From Bryoerythrophyllum caledonicum (Eukaryota > Streptophyta > Bryopsida > Pottiales > Pottiaceae), in the NCBI GenBank assembly GCA_963971425.1, contig OZ020520.1:7172553-7236552 (forward strand): DNA of 64,000 nucleotides, written 5' to 3'. Shown here one piece after another: positions 46,938-58,109 of this stretch. Below the pieces are notes generated by a model that worked only from the letters and a program-made list of their open reading frames with translations, did no database searches and had not been told where the DNA came from. The translations under genes and the position numbers were made by a program. The stretch's first letter is position 1. Each line of letters opens with the position of its first letter.

Positions 46938-48340
46938 CTATTGAATCCCCAGTGAAGGAGACTCCCCTACTTCCTCCTCAATAACACTCCCAAGTCCTTC
47001 CAATTGACCCAATTTATCAATTTCTTCCATGTGAAGAGCTGTGTGTTCTTCCAAGAAGATCTTCTCCACAACATCCTCCAAATCCATCCTCTCGTGAGCC
47101 AATCTGTTCCCTTCACTCCAATTCTCCCCTCCATAGTGAAGATCTGATGCCTTGGTGGTCGCAAAAATATTTGCGTTATCCCACATGTTCCATGGATGAG
47201 GTGCAGAGGCCCTGTCGCCCCCAACCACCTTGTTTGTCACCCTGACAGAGGCAAGTGGTTCTCCTGCCGCCCGCAACTCATAATAACCCATGTAACTAGT
47301 CAAACTAGAAGCTAACCGCTTCTGTTCGGCAACCACTAGTGAAACAATCCAAGTCAAGCAATTTAAGCCCATGGCCTGACCAAGTAAAAATCGTCTCTGT
47401 GGTTCTGAAATCCCAGGCACATCGGTGGTGCCAGTGGGAAATCCCATGGCTCTCTCTCTCTCATCTGCATTGGGCTCTACCATCTCCTGAGACACTGAAT
47501 CCCAAACAAGTCCAGGTCCATTATCCTTGAAAGCATAAGACCTTGCAAAACTAACCAACGTGGGCAAGGCCCTACGTGGTTCCCCCTTGCGGTTAACTAC
47601 CGCTAATGGTGCCTGGTCATCGTGATATACGCGCCGTGGTGTCCTGTGAGGATCCAGAATGTCACTCACATACACATCTGGATGTTTAATACGATCCACC
47701 GCGGACTGTAGCAATTCTGCTGGTGCCAGGTTTGTCCACCACAAGCGTGGTCTATGTACTCTAGACCCTACTACAGCCGCATCAATTAACACTGGCAATT
47801 CCAGAGTCAGATGGATCCTATGCATACTCTCGAGTGTCCTGGACCTCGAACTGCTCACCACGGGCACGTTCTCCACAATATAACCAGGCGGTTGCCTCTG
47901 AGAAGTCTGAAGTAATCGAATCACTCGAATCATGTCAAAGAACCTGGGAAGAACGGGAATCCTTTAACCCATTCTGATTTCCTACCATAGACATGCCTTG
48001 GCAAGGCCATCCTGCAATGACAAGGTCCACAGGACCCACACGGTGAATGTCATCATCTGACAACAGAGAAATATCACCCACAAGAGTAGAGAAAAGGTTG
48101 TGATGGCACTAGTTGGCCAACAATTCTGGAAATTGAGTCCTCAGTCTCCGTGTGTGACGTTTGGCCACATGTCTTGCTGCTTCATCATCATATCCATCCA
48201 CTAATAGTGCGCATAACTTGATCCCGGCTTGAAAAACAGCTGCCAAACCTTGTGGCCAATTCCTCCAAAAAGCTCCAATAATACGATACCATCCATTGTT
48301 GCCTTCCAATGGATGGTAGCACTGTCTAACGAGGTCCATG
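46938..48340 (-). pseudogene. Retrotransposon-encoded C5-cytosine DNA methyltransferase
   Basis: The catalytic domain lies in the polyprotein between protease and RT. Motif IV with the catalytic Cys is 'DLVIAGWPCQGMS' (about 47990-48030), motif VI is 'GYIVENVPVV' (about 47870), motif VIII is 'HRPRLWWTNL' (about 47740), and the C-terminal motifs include 'RERAMGFPTGTTD' and 'GQAMGLNCLTWIV' (47360-47460). Upstream, 'GLAAVFQAGIKLCALLVDG' resembles the SAM-binding motif I region. Such enzymes move a methyl group from SAM to cytosine in DNA. Breaks are a TAG at 48109-48111, a frameshift near 47945 and a TAG at 46938-46940 just before RT in the same frame. The hAT composite separates the first codons of this region (60908 onward) from the rest. 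Confidence 0.9.
48333..48340. repeat. 8-bp target duplication of the hAT composite, left
   Basis: GGTCCATG here pairs with GCCCCATG at 60900-60907, six of eight bases equal. Deleting the insertion and one copy joins the two halves of the gypsy frame exactly (aspartate-methionine on one side, aspartate-leucine on the other). Confidence 0.75.
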
Positions 48341-48515
48341 CAAGGTTACCAATCCGACGTCCTTGGGGGTCTGGAGCGTTCTAGGGCGTCCTGGGACGAG
48401 GACGTCCTGACATCACGTCAGACGCAACGTCCCGGGGGGGGGGGGGAAAGATGCAGTTTACCGAAGGGCCGTAGTAAGTTTTCTAGACCGTCAGATTCGA
48501 CGAAGTGCGACGCGG
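48341..48515 (+). repeat. Left terminal inverted repeat
   Basis: Inverted match to 58110-58277. It includes a run of 14 G at about 48430, longer than the corresponding run of 8-9 at the right end, and stops at the assembly gap. Confidence 0.88.
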
Positions 48516-48715
48516 NNNNNNNNNNNNNNNNNNNNNNNNNNNNNNNNNNNNNNNNNNNNNNNNNNNNNNNNNNNNNNNNNNNNNNNNNNNNNNNNNNNNN
48601 NNNNNNNNNNNNNNNNNNNNNNNNNNNNNNNNNNNNNNNNNNNNNNNNNNNNNNNNNNNNNNNNNNNNNNNNNNNNNNNNNNNNNNNNNNNNNNNNNNNN
48701 NNNNNNNNNNNNNNN
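48516..48715. other. Assembly gap, 200 N
   Basis: Exactly 200 unknown bases, probably a placeholder length. It falls inside the inverted repeat and GC-rich region, a common assembly failure. ORFs read across it are not meaningful. Confidence 0.99.
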
Positions 48716-48759
48716 AAGGAAGTGGAGGAGCGAAGAGGGGAGGCCGACCGATCGAGGTC

Positions 48760-49090
48760 CCCCGCGGAAGACCTCGGCCGTCCGATCCGACGGCCGCGGA
48801 CGGACTTTGCGGCCGGATCCGATCGGACGGCCGAGACAGATCCTACGGCCGTGGCCGTCCGATCCGACGGCCGTGGCTATGGACGGCCACGGCCGTCCGA
48901 TTGGACGGCCGCGACCCGTCGGACGGTCGCGACCGTCCGTGGCGGCATCGTGGCCGTCCGTGGCGGCATCGTGGCCGTCCGATCGGGCGATACGCCCGAG
49001 GCCGTCCGCCATCGGACGGCTCGGACGATTCGCCGACCGTCCGCCGAGGCCGTCTGCCACTCGCGGACGGCATAAAAGGCGGACGGCCGA
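48760..49090. repeat. CGGACGGCCG-rich subterminal repeats, left
   Basis: Dense irregular copies of GGACGGCC and CGGCCGTCC. Similar blocks lie at 57770-58060 and 60600-60785. Short repeated motifs near the ends are where hAT transposases bind (AAACGG in maize Ac is the model); this role is inferred here. Confidence 0.75.
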
Positions 49091-49457
49091 CCTTTCTCCT
49101 ACACTCTAGTGGGCGAGCTGGTCGCTTTGGCATATTCTGCCGAATCGCTTGCGCCCTCTCGAGTGGTGGGATACTTATTATTTTTTAATTCGTTTAACCC
49201 CTTAACGACCAGAATCTCCTTCGGGTGGATTTCTTGATTTTGGGGCAGGTTCCTAAAATTCGATAACCACTCAATTTTCTCTGAAATTTTTATTCTACAT
49301 TGCCTTTGATAAGAGCTTCGTCGACATATTTTTATTTTATTTTTTGGATTTCTGGTTTGAAAGTTAGTATCACTTATAGTTTTTGAGGGAAATTGTCAAG
49401 GAACTTTAGGGGTTAATTCCCATTCATTCATTTAATTGTTTGTTCGAGTTAGGGAAG

Positions 49458-50689
49458 ATGCCAAGGTCCAACCGGCCCGTTGCTCCAAAGGGCAAAGCGC
49501 CCGAGATGGATTGGGACGCAACGGACGATCCAGATGTTGTTGCAGAGTTCGGATGGCAGGACGAGGAAGAGAGGTTGTGGACTTGCACCATGTGCAAGAG
49601 GTACGTGAAGATGAAGCACCTCATGAAGTTGTGGCCGAGGGCACAAGCGAGGATATCAGGGCCGCGGCGCGAAGGTCTAGCGAGCAATTGTCTGAGCGAC
49701 CATTTCCGCCATCGATATCATGAGGTCACTGCTGCGGTGGGTGTGCGTAACTCGAGGCCGGAGATCATGTTGTATTCGAACATGGCGATGGTTTGGGCGG
49801 AAATCGTCCTACACAAGGATGTGGACTGGCGCACCGTGGCGGGCCGCAATGTCAGCCTGATGGATCGAACTCCCATTTTATACCAACCACCTGGAATCAA
49901 CCGAGTGATTGTTGGCCACGTTGGTCAAACCGAAGATCCGGGGACGATCCCGATGCCCACCAACAACAACAGACACCTCCAGAAGAGTACGGAGGACATA
50001 ACTACAACGACTACAACCGTGGCAATGATATGGGTTCCACGCCTGTAACATTTGGTGGGGGGAGTGGCAGCCATTACTACGAAGGCGGCCAATGTGGTAC
50101 AGGGACCAACACCCCTCAGAGCTATACGCCAACGCATCCAAGGGATACGTACGAGTCTCGTCGTAATTCCCTCGGAGAAGAGGAAGAACATACCACCCCA
50201 CACTCTGCACCCGTCTATCACGACGGATATGGCGGTTCTTACCATGCATATGGCCGTTCTTTGGATGGCGGCCAATGTGGTACAGGGACCAACACCCCTC
50301 AGAGCTATACGCGAATGCATCCAAGGGATACGTACGAGTCTGGTCGTAATTCCCCCAGAAAAGAGGAAGAACACGACACTCCAAACCCTGGACACGTCTA
50401 TTACGACGTATATGGCCATCCTTACGATGGATATGGCCGGAGATTAGATGGAAGAGACAACACACCTCCATCAACGTTTCCACCTCGTCAGAACGAAGAT
50501 GCCGAGTTTGAAAGACAAGTGCATGAAGCCACAATACAAAGCCAGAACGAGTACATCCGCAGGCTCGAAGATGAATCTCGCTACATGAACAGGCAATACA
50601 ATAACTTGTATGATGTTTATTCAAGCGGGCCGTACTCAAGTGGCGTTGGGCCAAGTCAAAGACGTGATACTGACTCAGATTCCGATTAA
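49458..50689 (+). CDS. Unknown transposon ORF with 62-residue repeat
   Basis: ATG at 49458 follows the left inverted repeat and its ATAAAAGG box. The first frame gives about 150 plausible residues, including 'ERLWTCTMCKRYVKMKHL', a possible zinc-binding CxxC, and 'LYSNMAMVWAEIVLHKDVDW'. Coding character then moves to another frame, open to 50689; either an intron (an acceptor CAACAACAG lies near 49976) or a frameshift joins them. The second part has two direct copies of a 186-bp/62-residue unit ('GGQCGTGTNTPQSYT...RDTYES'), then a short helical segment ('NEDAEFERQVHEATIQSQNE') and an acidic tail 'DTDSDSD'. I do not recognise a family; a DNA-binding accessory protein is possible. The long minus-strand ORF here is a shadow. 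Confidence 0.5.
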
Positions 50690-51059
50690 TCATACATGGT
50701 CTTTGTGTAATGTAATCCATGTGGATAATGTCTTCATGTGAGAACAATGTTGACTATTTTGTACATTTAGAAGGTCATTTTTTAAGATCTTCTAATCGAT
50801 GTTTATTAAATATTTCTACGTTGCGGCCATGTCAATGTGGATGATGAATGTACAATGCATGCTACATGTTTCCAAATGAATTTTATTGATAATTTTTTAG
50901 TATAAGTGGATGTGTGGAATGAGAAATTTTTATACATTCCAACTTTTCATTCACCTCATAAAAGTTAAAGAGTAATTCATATCATTACATGTTAAATAAT
51001 TTTTTTTTTCAACCTGTACCTCTAAAGTTCCTTGACTATTTATGACCTAGAAGTTAAAG
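50690..51059. other. 3' flank of the unknown ORF
   Basis: AT-rich, with no ORF or structure supported. It probably contains the 3' UTR. Confidence 0.4.
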
Positions 51060-52275
51060 TAAGAAGAGAAACGCCGCTCCGCAAAGGGGCTGGCGTGAAT
51101 AAAGAATCTGTTCGTTCCATCAGTAAGACCATGCCCACCAGACACCCTGTCAAGGAGGGCTTGGTTTCTTTTCCATTTTCCGTTGGTGTAGTAGAATGGA
51201 CATGGCATGTTGAATGGCAACAGTGTTAATAATATTGAAAGTGTGTGAAATTGTTTCGATGGAGATTTTAAAGGTATCTCAAAAGGATATTTATAGATGG
51301 GATAAAGGTGGTGGCACGAGCATCGGCAGTGATTACAATAAGCGGGTCCATTTTCCATCCGAGGGCAATGATGTCATTAATAAGGGGTTGCTGGGTTGGT
51401 ATTCATTTATTTTGTTTTCAAATGTTTCCGGGGAGAATCTATCATTACAATATGTGAATTCGATAAATTGAATGGTATACTCTTGGTTAATGTGGTCGAT
51501 GGTGGGTCATTGTATGGTAGGCCCCGAATGCAAAGTATGTCGGCTTTGAGTCTAGCGTTACAAAGACAGCGCTATGTTGCGCATGTACATGGGACTCGGG
51601 AGTAGCCAATGGGGGGACCGTATTTCCTTGTGGGTTGTAACTTGTTATTAAAGGTGCCGGCATTCATGAGGATAAATCATCGTGATTTGTTATGGGAGGT
51701 AAATAGTTTTTGAATTTCTCGTACTGCTTTGTTATGTCTTGTGACAATTAAGGAGTGTATGTGATGGTTTTGGCATTTTTGGTAGAACATGGAGTGATTT
51801 GTCGGCGTCTGAGAAAGTGCATATGGGGCATGTTACATATGGGAATTTTTCTATTCCAAATAAGAGTTGTTTTCGGGCGTTTCCCAAATATCGGCTATTA
51901 CGGAATTTGATGACGCATGTTATTTGTGAGTTTGGGATGATGGAATTTTTCGAAGAATTCGTAGAGAGTTCATAGTCTATTTTGTTGTTGCGAACCCATT
52001 ATTCTATACTAGGGAAGTTTTATTGGATTGTGTCAAGGTTGTTATAGAGGTCTTGTGTCTTGAGATATTTGTTCAAGAATAAAACCGGAACCTTAATGGG
52101 GGTATCCTCTTTAGGAGGCCAATATTCTTTTTGGAAGTGGTATGGGGTAGCATGTGGATGTTCGTACAAGTCTTTGGCATTTTCATGCGTTTTTTTGAGG
52201 ACCTCTTTCCCAAGTTCTATAGATGCAAGTTCGTTTCCATCGATATTTGCTTGAGCAGAACTTTGTGAAGGATTG
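51060..52275 (-). mobile_element. Degenerate LINE fragment, antisense
   Basis: Read on the minus strand, fragments follow the LINE ORF2 C-terminal region: 'ANIDGNELA' (RNase H end), 'HPHATPYHFQKEYWP', 'CVIKFRNSRYLGNARKQLLFGIEKFP' and a final 'EIPLKSPSKQFHTLSILL'. The 3' UTR hairpin follows at 51060-51170 (GGCTGGCGTGAATAAAG complement). Many stops and indels are present. It inserted into the long-TIR element after that element formed. Confidence 0.85.
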
Positions 52276-53051
52276 TTATATGTGTTCAGTTTTGTAACAT
52301 GTGGATCAACGACATTAAAATGGTTTGGTCGAGATGGCTATTGTAGAGGATAGGGTTTGTTATTTGGATGTTTAGTAGATAAAGTGCATTGATACAGTCA
52401 GTGAATATGGGTGCGGGTTAGTTGTTGTACTCTGTTGTGATGATTTGTCATGTTTTGTGTATGGGCATAAGTTATGCTCTAAGGATATTTTAGTGTGTGG
52501 AAATTACTCTATAGAGTACACGAAATGGTATACCAAATACATTATACAATATCAATGAATACAACAAAATCTTCCTATAAGCATTTTTGCTATTCATATT
52601 TGAATGCCTCTACAATTTAATGTATGCATGTTTGTATTAATGATTGCATATACTTCATTGCTTTAAATTGTTATGATTCTAGATGTCCGAGTAAATATGT
52701 CGTAGCAATCTACCTACGGAGTTAGGCATTGAACTTCCTTAAAATGCTTTATAAACACACAGAAGAATGTGGTTTTTGGAAAACCTCCTACACAATTTAT
52801 TTTTTCTACTAAATATAACCCTACTTAGAGAGCCGATATCCACTATTAATATAATGTGGCCAAATTACAATTTCCGCCATTGCGGATGAAAATAGTCAGA
52901 GGATGGAAAAGTAGTCCTTGGTTGAGAAAACAATCTCTGGACGAAAAACAGTCTTCAGAAGCTACGTGGGCCAGGCGCACTTTAATGAAAATCGTCCGCG
53001 AATGACTATGGCAAAGTGTTAAGAATCATCACGAACACTATTAAGAAACAC
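52276..53051. other. Intergenic inside the composite, nothing coding
   Basis: AT-rich DNA without genes. Near 52870-52960 a few GCGGATGAAAA/GGACGAAAAA-like motifs foreshadow the repeat at 53640. Confidence 0.4.
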
Positions 53052-53055
53052 TTAA

Positions 53056-53405
53056 CCCTTAAACGTCAGAGCCAGCCCGAGGGGCTTGGTTTCTACAGAA
53101 TCTTCTCTATAGCTCTTCCTGTACTCAACTTTTCACATATTTGATATCATTCTAATCACCTTCTTTTGATGCATTCACAAAGTGAAATTTTACAATTCAA
53201 ATCACAATTTGTATGAGTGATTTGTGCTTTGAAAGGATTGTGGTAGGTAGGTTGATAACCTTTAGGAGGGTGCAAGCTCATCATTGATTGGTTTATTCAT
53301 GATGCCCAAGTTCAAAAAGTGCACTATTCATTGATGTCCAAGTACAGAAGATGCCGTGATCCAATTTCGGGCTGCCCGCCCAGGCCATGAAATGTCGTTT
53401 AAGGG
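53056..53405. mobile_element. piggyBac-like MITE with TTAA duplication
   Basis: TTAA sits outside both ends (53052-53055 and 53406-53409). The inverted termini are CCCTTAAACG and CGTTTAAGGG, perfect over 10 bp, with weaker similarity beyond. It is 350 bp long with no coding capacity. TTAA duplication and CCC ends are characteristic of piggyBac elements. Confidence 0.7.
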
Positions 53406-53504
53406 TTAACGTTTGTAACCCGCTCCTTCTCTACTCTTCCTGTTTTTTAAAAGTAATTTTGAAATGAATGTTTTTCTTAATATTAAATAATATAGAGAAT
53501 TCAT

Positions 53505-53625
53505 TAAAGTGGTTGTTATAATGCGTTGCAAAACAAGCGCGAACCACTACCAAACTTCTATAGATGCAAATTAGCGGTTGGCGCTTGCTTCGAAACGCAT
53601 TAGTCCAACCATTGTAATGTAGTTT
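53505..53625. repeat. Foldback element of about 115 bp
   Basis: AATGCGTTGCAAAACAAGCGC at the left pairs with GCGCTTGCTTCGAAACGCATT at the right, with continuing complementarity outward (GTGGTTGTTATA/TAGTCCAACCA). It would fold into a long hairpin. Likely a small MITE. Confidence 0.7.
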
Positions 53626-53639
53626 AATATTATAATGAG

Positions 53640-53885
53640 GTTTTCAAAATTTCATCTGCAGTCTATTTTTCATCCGCTGCGAATGTTTTCATCCGTTGCA
53701 AACATTTAAACCGGACTCTGATTTTCCTCCACATGGTGATTTTTCATCCGCAGTTTTTTTTCCATCCGCTCCTTGTTTTTAATTCGTTGCGCTGTTTTTC
53801 ATCCGCTGCGGAAATTTCCATCCGCTGCGGGATTTTTCTTCCGCCGCATAGAATTTCATCCACAGTGGATGAAACTGTTTTTTTG
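53640..53885. repeat. Interspersed TTTTCATCCGCTGCGG repeats
   Basis: At least nine diverged copies of a TTTTCATCCGCWGCGGA-like word occur at 10-45 bp spacing (TTTTTCATCCGCTGCGAATG, TTTTCATCCGTTGCAAAC, TTTCCATCCGCTGCGGGA and others). The last, CATCCACAGTGGATG, is palindromic. It is unlike ordinary microsatellites because spacing is irregular. Confidence 0.7.
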
Positions 53886-55848
53886 GCAGAATTAAGATAA
53901 CAGCGACTTAATAACTTCCAATTTTTTTTTTTTTCAATTCCGACTTCGGATTTGGGCTTTTTAGGTGCGTTTTCATCTGGTATGTAAGCAAAAAAATTGT
54001 TACAAAAGTTTTGAAAATTTGACATTTTGGAGTGTACTTAAAAATAACATTTTAGGGACTAAACTTTGGATGTAGATTATGGCTAGAGAATATGTTCATC
54101 ACATTCAATCTCATGCATGTTTTTTGTGTGTTAGTGATGGTTGTGTTTTCAAATTTGTTATATATGGCGATATTCATTTACAAGACATGTAAGGTGTCTC
54201 GTTTGAAATCTCATTTGAAACAATAATATGATGACGGACACGGAAAGAATACAATTGGATGGAAGGGGACGTCGTCAAAGCGTGCATGAACCCTAAACAT
54301 GCAAAGTTTGAATCAAACTTTTAACTTTTCTATGCATCTAATTCAGGTGTAAATATTTAGAAGAATGTACATGACAATGTCATGGAAAACCTTATGAGAA
54401 ACGATGTATTTCACCGTTCCCTTGAAAAAACAAGTCTTCTCTTTATTGAAAATTTTAAAAATAGCATACCAACCCAAGTCAAACATTTTCACACATTGTC
54501 ACTCATTGTCGGGCGAGGTACCAAAAGATCTTATGAATTTTCACATAAAACCTACATATCTTTGTATTTCTTACATTTTATTTTCTCTACATTAATATGT
54601 GGTGTAAACCTTCTTATTGACCATTCGAATTAGTAATTCAAAACACATGAAGTTCACAAGAAAAAGAAGTTTGAATTGGCAAAGTTTGAACCTCCACTAC
54701 TTCCATGGTTGTTTTGAATACGCTACAGCTGTCCTCTACCTCAAGAAATTGTTGTCTAAGGAACTACCATCATGTTTAAGGTAGTGGATTTAGACCTTGC
54801 CTAGTTCAAAATTTTGACGCCAGGTAAAGTCAAAGTCTGCGGATCCACTAAACGCAGTGAAGACCCTAAACCATTTGCTTCACTTCACACACTATAATCT
54901 TCAATATGTGCGGTCAAAGTTTCTGAAATTTTGTAAACATATTTTTTAATAAGTCTTAATTGAGTTCCAATGGTCACAACTAGAAATCAAACTTTTGGTT
55001 TCCTTCTATGGTCATTGCACTAGAATCCAACAACTTTGAAATGTTTCCGGATCAAAACTGCCACGATATTTTTGGGGATATAGGAGACATGTTGTATGAG
55101 TAGGGAGTCGGGCATGAGGAGGCGTTTCAAATGGGGGTAATTCCTATAAATGCTAAATTGTATTCAAGAAACATAAAATGGTTGAGGTTATGTATGATTT
55201 TGTGCCATGGGCACTATGATCTATCCGAAAAGTTCGAACCCAAACTCGTAAAATTTGATATACGTCTTCTCTACATAAAACCTAGAGATCATCATATTTT
55301 ACACATTTTGCTTTTTCAACAACATGTACTGAATACATGAAAACCTTCCTAAACCTGGGTTTGGATTATCATTTGAAATCTTATTCAGTTTACTAAAAAA
55401 TAAAACATGGAATGGCAATTTTTAAACTCCAGTATTTGCGCACTTGATTTGAATATGGTACAGTTCTTTTCTACCTCTAAAAATTGGTGTGTAGGGAAAT
55501 CTCATCATAAGGTTGGATTAGGATATTTTGAGGTAATTTTAACAAAAATTCTGAAATACAAGAATTTTGAAATAGAACACATTGATAAGTAAAAAAATCG
55601 GAACTATGCCACAACCTAAACCATATAAAATTCAAAAAATGTCGCTCTTTGCACGGCTATATGAAATAAGGTTTTTTTACTTCTTGTGCCCAAATTATAA
55701 AGGCATGTAATACATATTAATCTAAGACTATTGCTATAGTCACTTCAAAATGTGCATGCTATCTAGTATAGTCTAATAATGCCGAAAGGAATAAAGTAAA
55801 ACCTATGTATTACTAATACGTTGACCGATAATGCTCATGAGGCGTGGG
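53886..55848. other. AT-rich stretch, no gene recognised
   Basis: Several ORFs of 60-90 residues occur, but all have random-looking composition and no family motif. No inverted or tandem repeat stands out. Confidence 0.45.
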
Positions 55849-57297
55849 CTAGTTGTATGTGTCGCTGAAGCGTGTAATGATATGAAACAATCCTCCAGCG
55901 CTTTCTCGGTTTTCGTTGCAGACTCTCTCCATGTACATATGAAATGTATCCGCAAATTCTTGATTTGAGAATACTACGGAACTCCGAGATTCCCGTTGCA
56001 GATTCTCGTAGTCTATGGACATTGTCCGCCCGTTGATTCGTTGCGCTATTCGGGCCGTAGCGAACTCCTCCGAAGCCATTGTTAACTTCGGAATCATTTG
56101 CACATCCGCATCTGGTTTGTGCAAGTACGCAACCCGCGGATCGACCCACCATCGCCTTCGCAGAGTCTCGGCCATGTCTTCACGCTTTGTGAACGTATAA
56201 AGAGACTGCATTGGTTCGTTAATCTTCGTGGTCATGCCCCAATCGCATACTCCAATATACACTCGCGATTCATCTGGAGGGAAGTGGAGGAGGATATTGT
56301 CCGGAGACAAGTCATTGTGGAGATTCTTGCTCTTGTGGACCTCGTTCATGATGCGCAACAACGCCCACGCAAGCTCGGTCCGTTTTTTGCGAAAACGAAC
56401 CAACTGTTGAACTCGAATAATCTCATCATCGAGGAATCTCCCATAGTTCAAATGTGTGATGACATCGTCACCAAACTCGATATCCCGGTTCAACATCTCT
56501 CGAACTGTCCCGCCATTCCACTAATACGCATAGCCTTCGTACTTGTCCGGATGAATGGCCACGAAACGGATGACACCCGGATGTGGAATCCTCACCGCCA
56601 TCGACTCATTCTGATGCTCAACTTTTGCCAAATCCGGCCGTGTCTCCGATTGGTTGGACAACTTGGCGGCAAATTCCCAGAATGGTTCAATGCCCGGAGC
56701 ACCCTCAATGCGGATTTTGCGAATGGTGGCGTATCCACCTCTCCTGTTCGCATTGTCCATTCGTATAACCGTGGCTGTTGGCGGAATGGCAATGAGATGA
56801 GCTTTACGCAACAGGTCTTCTTGGTGCCCCTCTATCGAATTCCACCATCCCACGGAGCCACGCCGGTTTCGATTCTTAGCGAATGGCTTCATTTGGGCCA
56901 CGAACAAATCCGCCTTCAACAGCACGTCGTTGAAAACTTCATCCGCCGGGCGATTGAACCTCCCAAACTTGGTCAACAAGTTCTTGGCATTCCAGAGTGA
57001 ATCGGGCACTCTGGCATCCAAGAACTTCAAAAACCCGCGCTTCTCGGTCTCCGTATGCCACATCGGGGCTTGAAGCGCGTCCATCATGTGCTGCCGCATG
57101 TCCGTCCGGAACTTCTCGGGGCCTTCATCTTTATATCTGATGTACTTGCTCTCCAATGATCGAATAGAATTTTCCTCATAGAATTTGACGGTCAGTTCTA
57201 TGAGGAAATTCTTGCAAGCCTCAGATGGAACGTCGTGGATTGGATGAAGCTTTACTCCGAAGTCCGCAACCTTCTGCTTCTTCTTGTCCTTCGGCAT
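55849..57297 (-). pseudogene. Protein-kinase-like cargo gene with one nonsense codon
   Basis: ATG at 57297 ('MPKDKKKQKVADFG') opens a frame of 483 codons to the stop at 55849, broken only by TAG at 56521-56523 (codon 259). The first 165 residues are of unknown type. Then come kinase marks in order: a glycine-containing N-lobe start ('RRGGYATIRKIRIEG'), a candidate ATP-site Lys in 'EFAAKLSNQ', 'HPGVIRFVAI', the catalytic loop 'LHNDLSPDNILL' (H327, D329, N334) and a 'CDWGM' metal-binding motif in place of DFG. The key catalytic residues are therefore kept. The gene reads away from the right inverted repeat and its TATAAAAGG box. A host origin followed by capture by the transposon is inferred. 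The single stop could be a mutation of this copy or a sequencing error. Confidence 0.75.
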
Positions 57298-57319
57298 CTT
57301 CTTGACTCCGCCGCCGTTC

Positions 57320-57620
57320 GAAGTTTTAAAAAAAAACTTTTTAGAAGAAGTTTTTAAAAAAACTTCAAGAAAAAAACTAGATGGGAACAAGTTCTAAAAA
57401 AAACTAAGAGAAAAAATTTCTTACAACAAGTTTTAAAAAAAAGTTCAAGAAAAAAACTAGTTTGGAACAAATTAAAAAGAAAAACTATGAGAAAAAACTT
57501 CTAAGAGCAAGTTTTAAAAAAAACTTGAAGAGAAAAACTAGTTTGGAACAAGTTCTATAAAAAAACTATGAAAAAAGCATTTTACGAACAAGTTTTTAAA
57601 AAAACTTTCAAAAAACCGCA
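57320..57620. repeat. A-rich tandem repeat in the kinase gene leader
   Basis: About 3.5 imperfect copies of a unit near 75 bp, each holding AAAAAAACTAGTTTGGAACAA, CTATGAGAAAAAAC and AACAAGTTTTAAAAAAA. It lies between the promoter box and the kinase start codon, so it would be in the 5' UTR. Confidence 0.75.
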
Positions 57621-57769
57621 AAAACTCCCCCCCAAATGAAAATCACTTTCTCCCTCCCAAAGATGAGGAGCCAATGGATGGAAAAATGCCAGCCAAAGCC
57701 ACTCCGCATCCACTCAAAAATATATTTCAATTTTCGAGAGGGGAAGGAAAAAGTGAGAGAGAGAGGTTG

Positions 57770-58060
57770 GCGGACGGCCTTTTATAGGGTGGCGGACGGC
57801 CATGAGGCCGTTTGATCGGACGGCCGGCCGGCCGTCCTCCAATCGGACGGCCGATGTACCGGTCGCACGGCCGTCCTATCGACCGTCGTATCGGGCGGCC
57901 GTCCACGGATCGGACGGCCGTCCGCGGATTGGACGGCCCTAAAGCCGTGGGCCTAATCGGACGGCTGTCGTGCGCCCCTGCGATCAAGTCGGGGCCGTAC
58001 GATCTGTCCATCGGCCGTCTGATCACGCGGACGGCCGAGGTGCCGTCCGATCTCTCCGAC
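57770..58060. repeat. CGGACGGCCG-rich subterminal repeats, right
   Basis: Counterpart of 48760-49090 with repeated CGGACGGCC/GGCCGTCC words. A TATAAAAGG box at its inner edge (complement of CCTTTTATA near 57779) points toward the kinase-like gene. Confidence 0.75.
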
Positions 58061-58109
58061 GGCGGGGTCCGGTCGGACGACTCGACGCATTTCGACGGCT
58101 GAGATCTCG

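Noticed and set aside
48338..49188. Long ORFs across the N run
   Set aside because: They exist only because unknown bases are read as open; the flanks are inverted-repeat and CGGACGGCC-rich DNA.
49194..49416. piggyBac-like MITE with TTAA ends
   Set aside because: Only the CCCC/GGGG tips match; the inverted similarity ends after a few bases, so TTAA on both sides may be chance.
49878..50747. 289-residue minus-strand ORF
   Set aside because: It mirrors the repetitive plus-strand ORF, including its 186-bp duplication, and has no recognisable motif.
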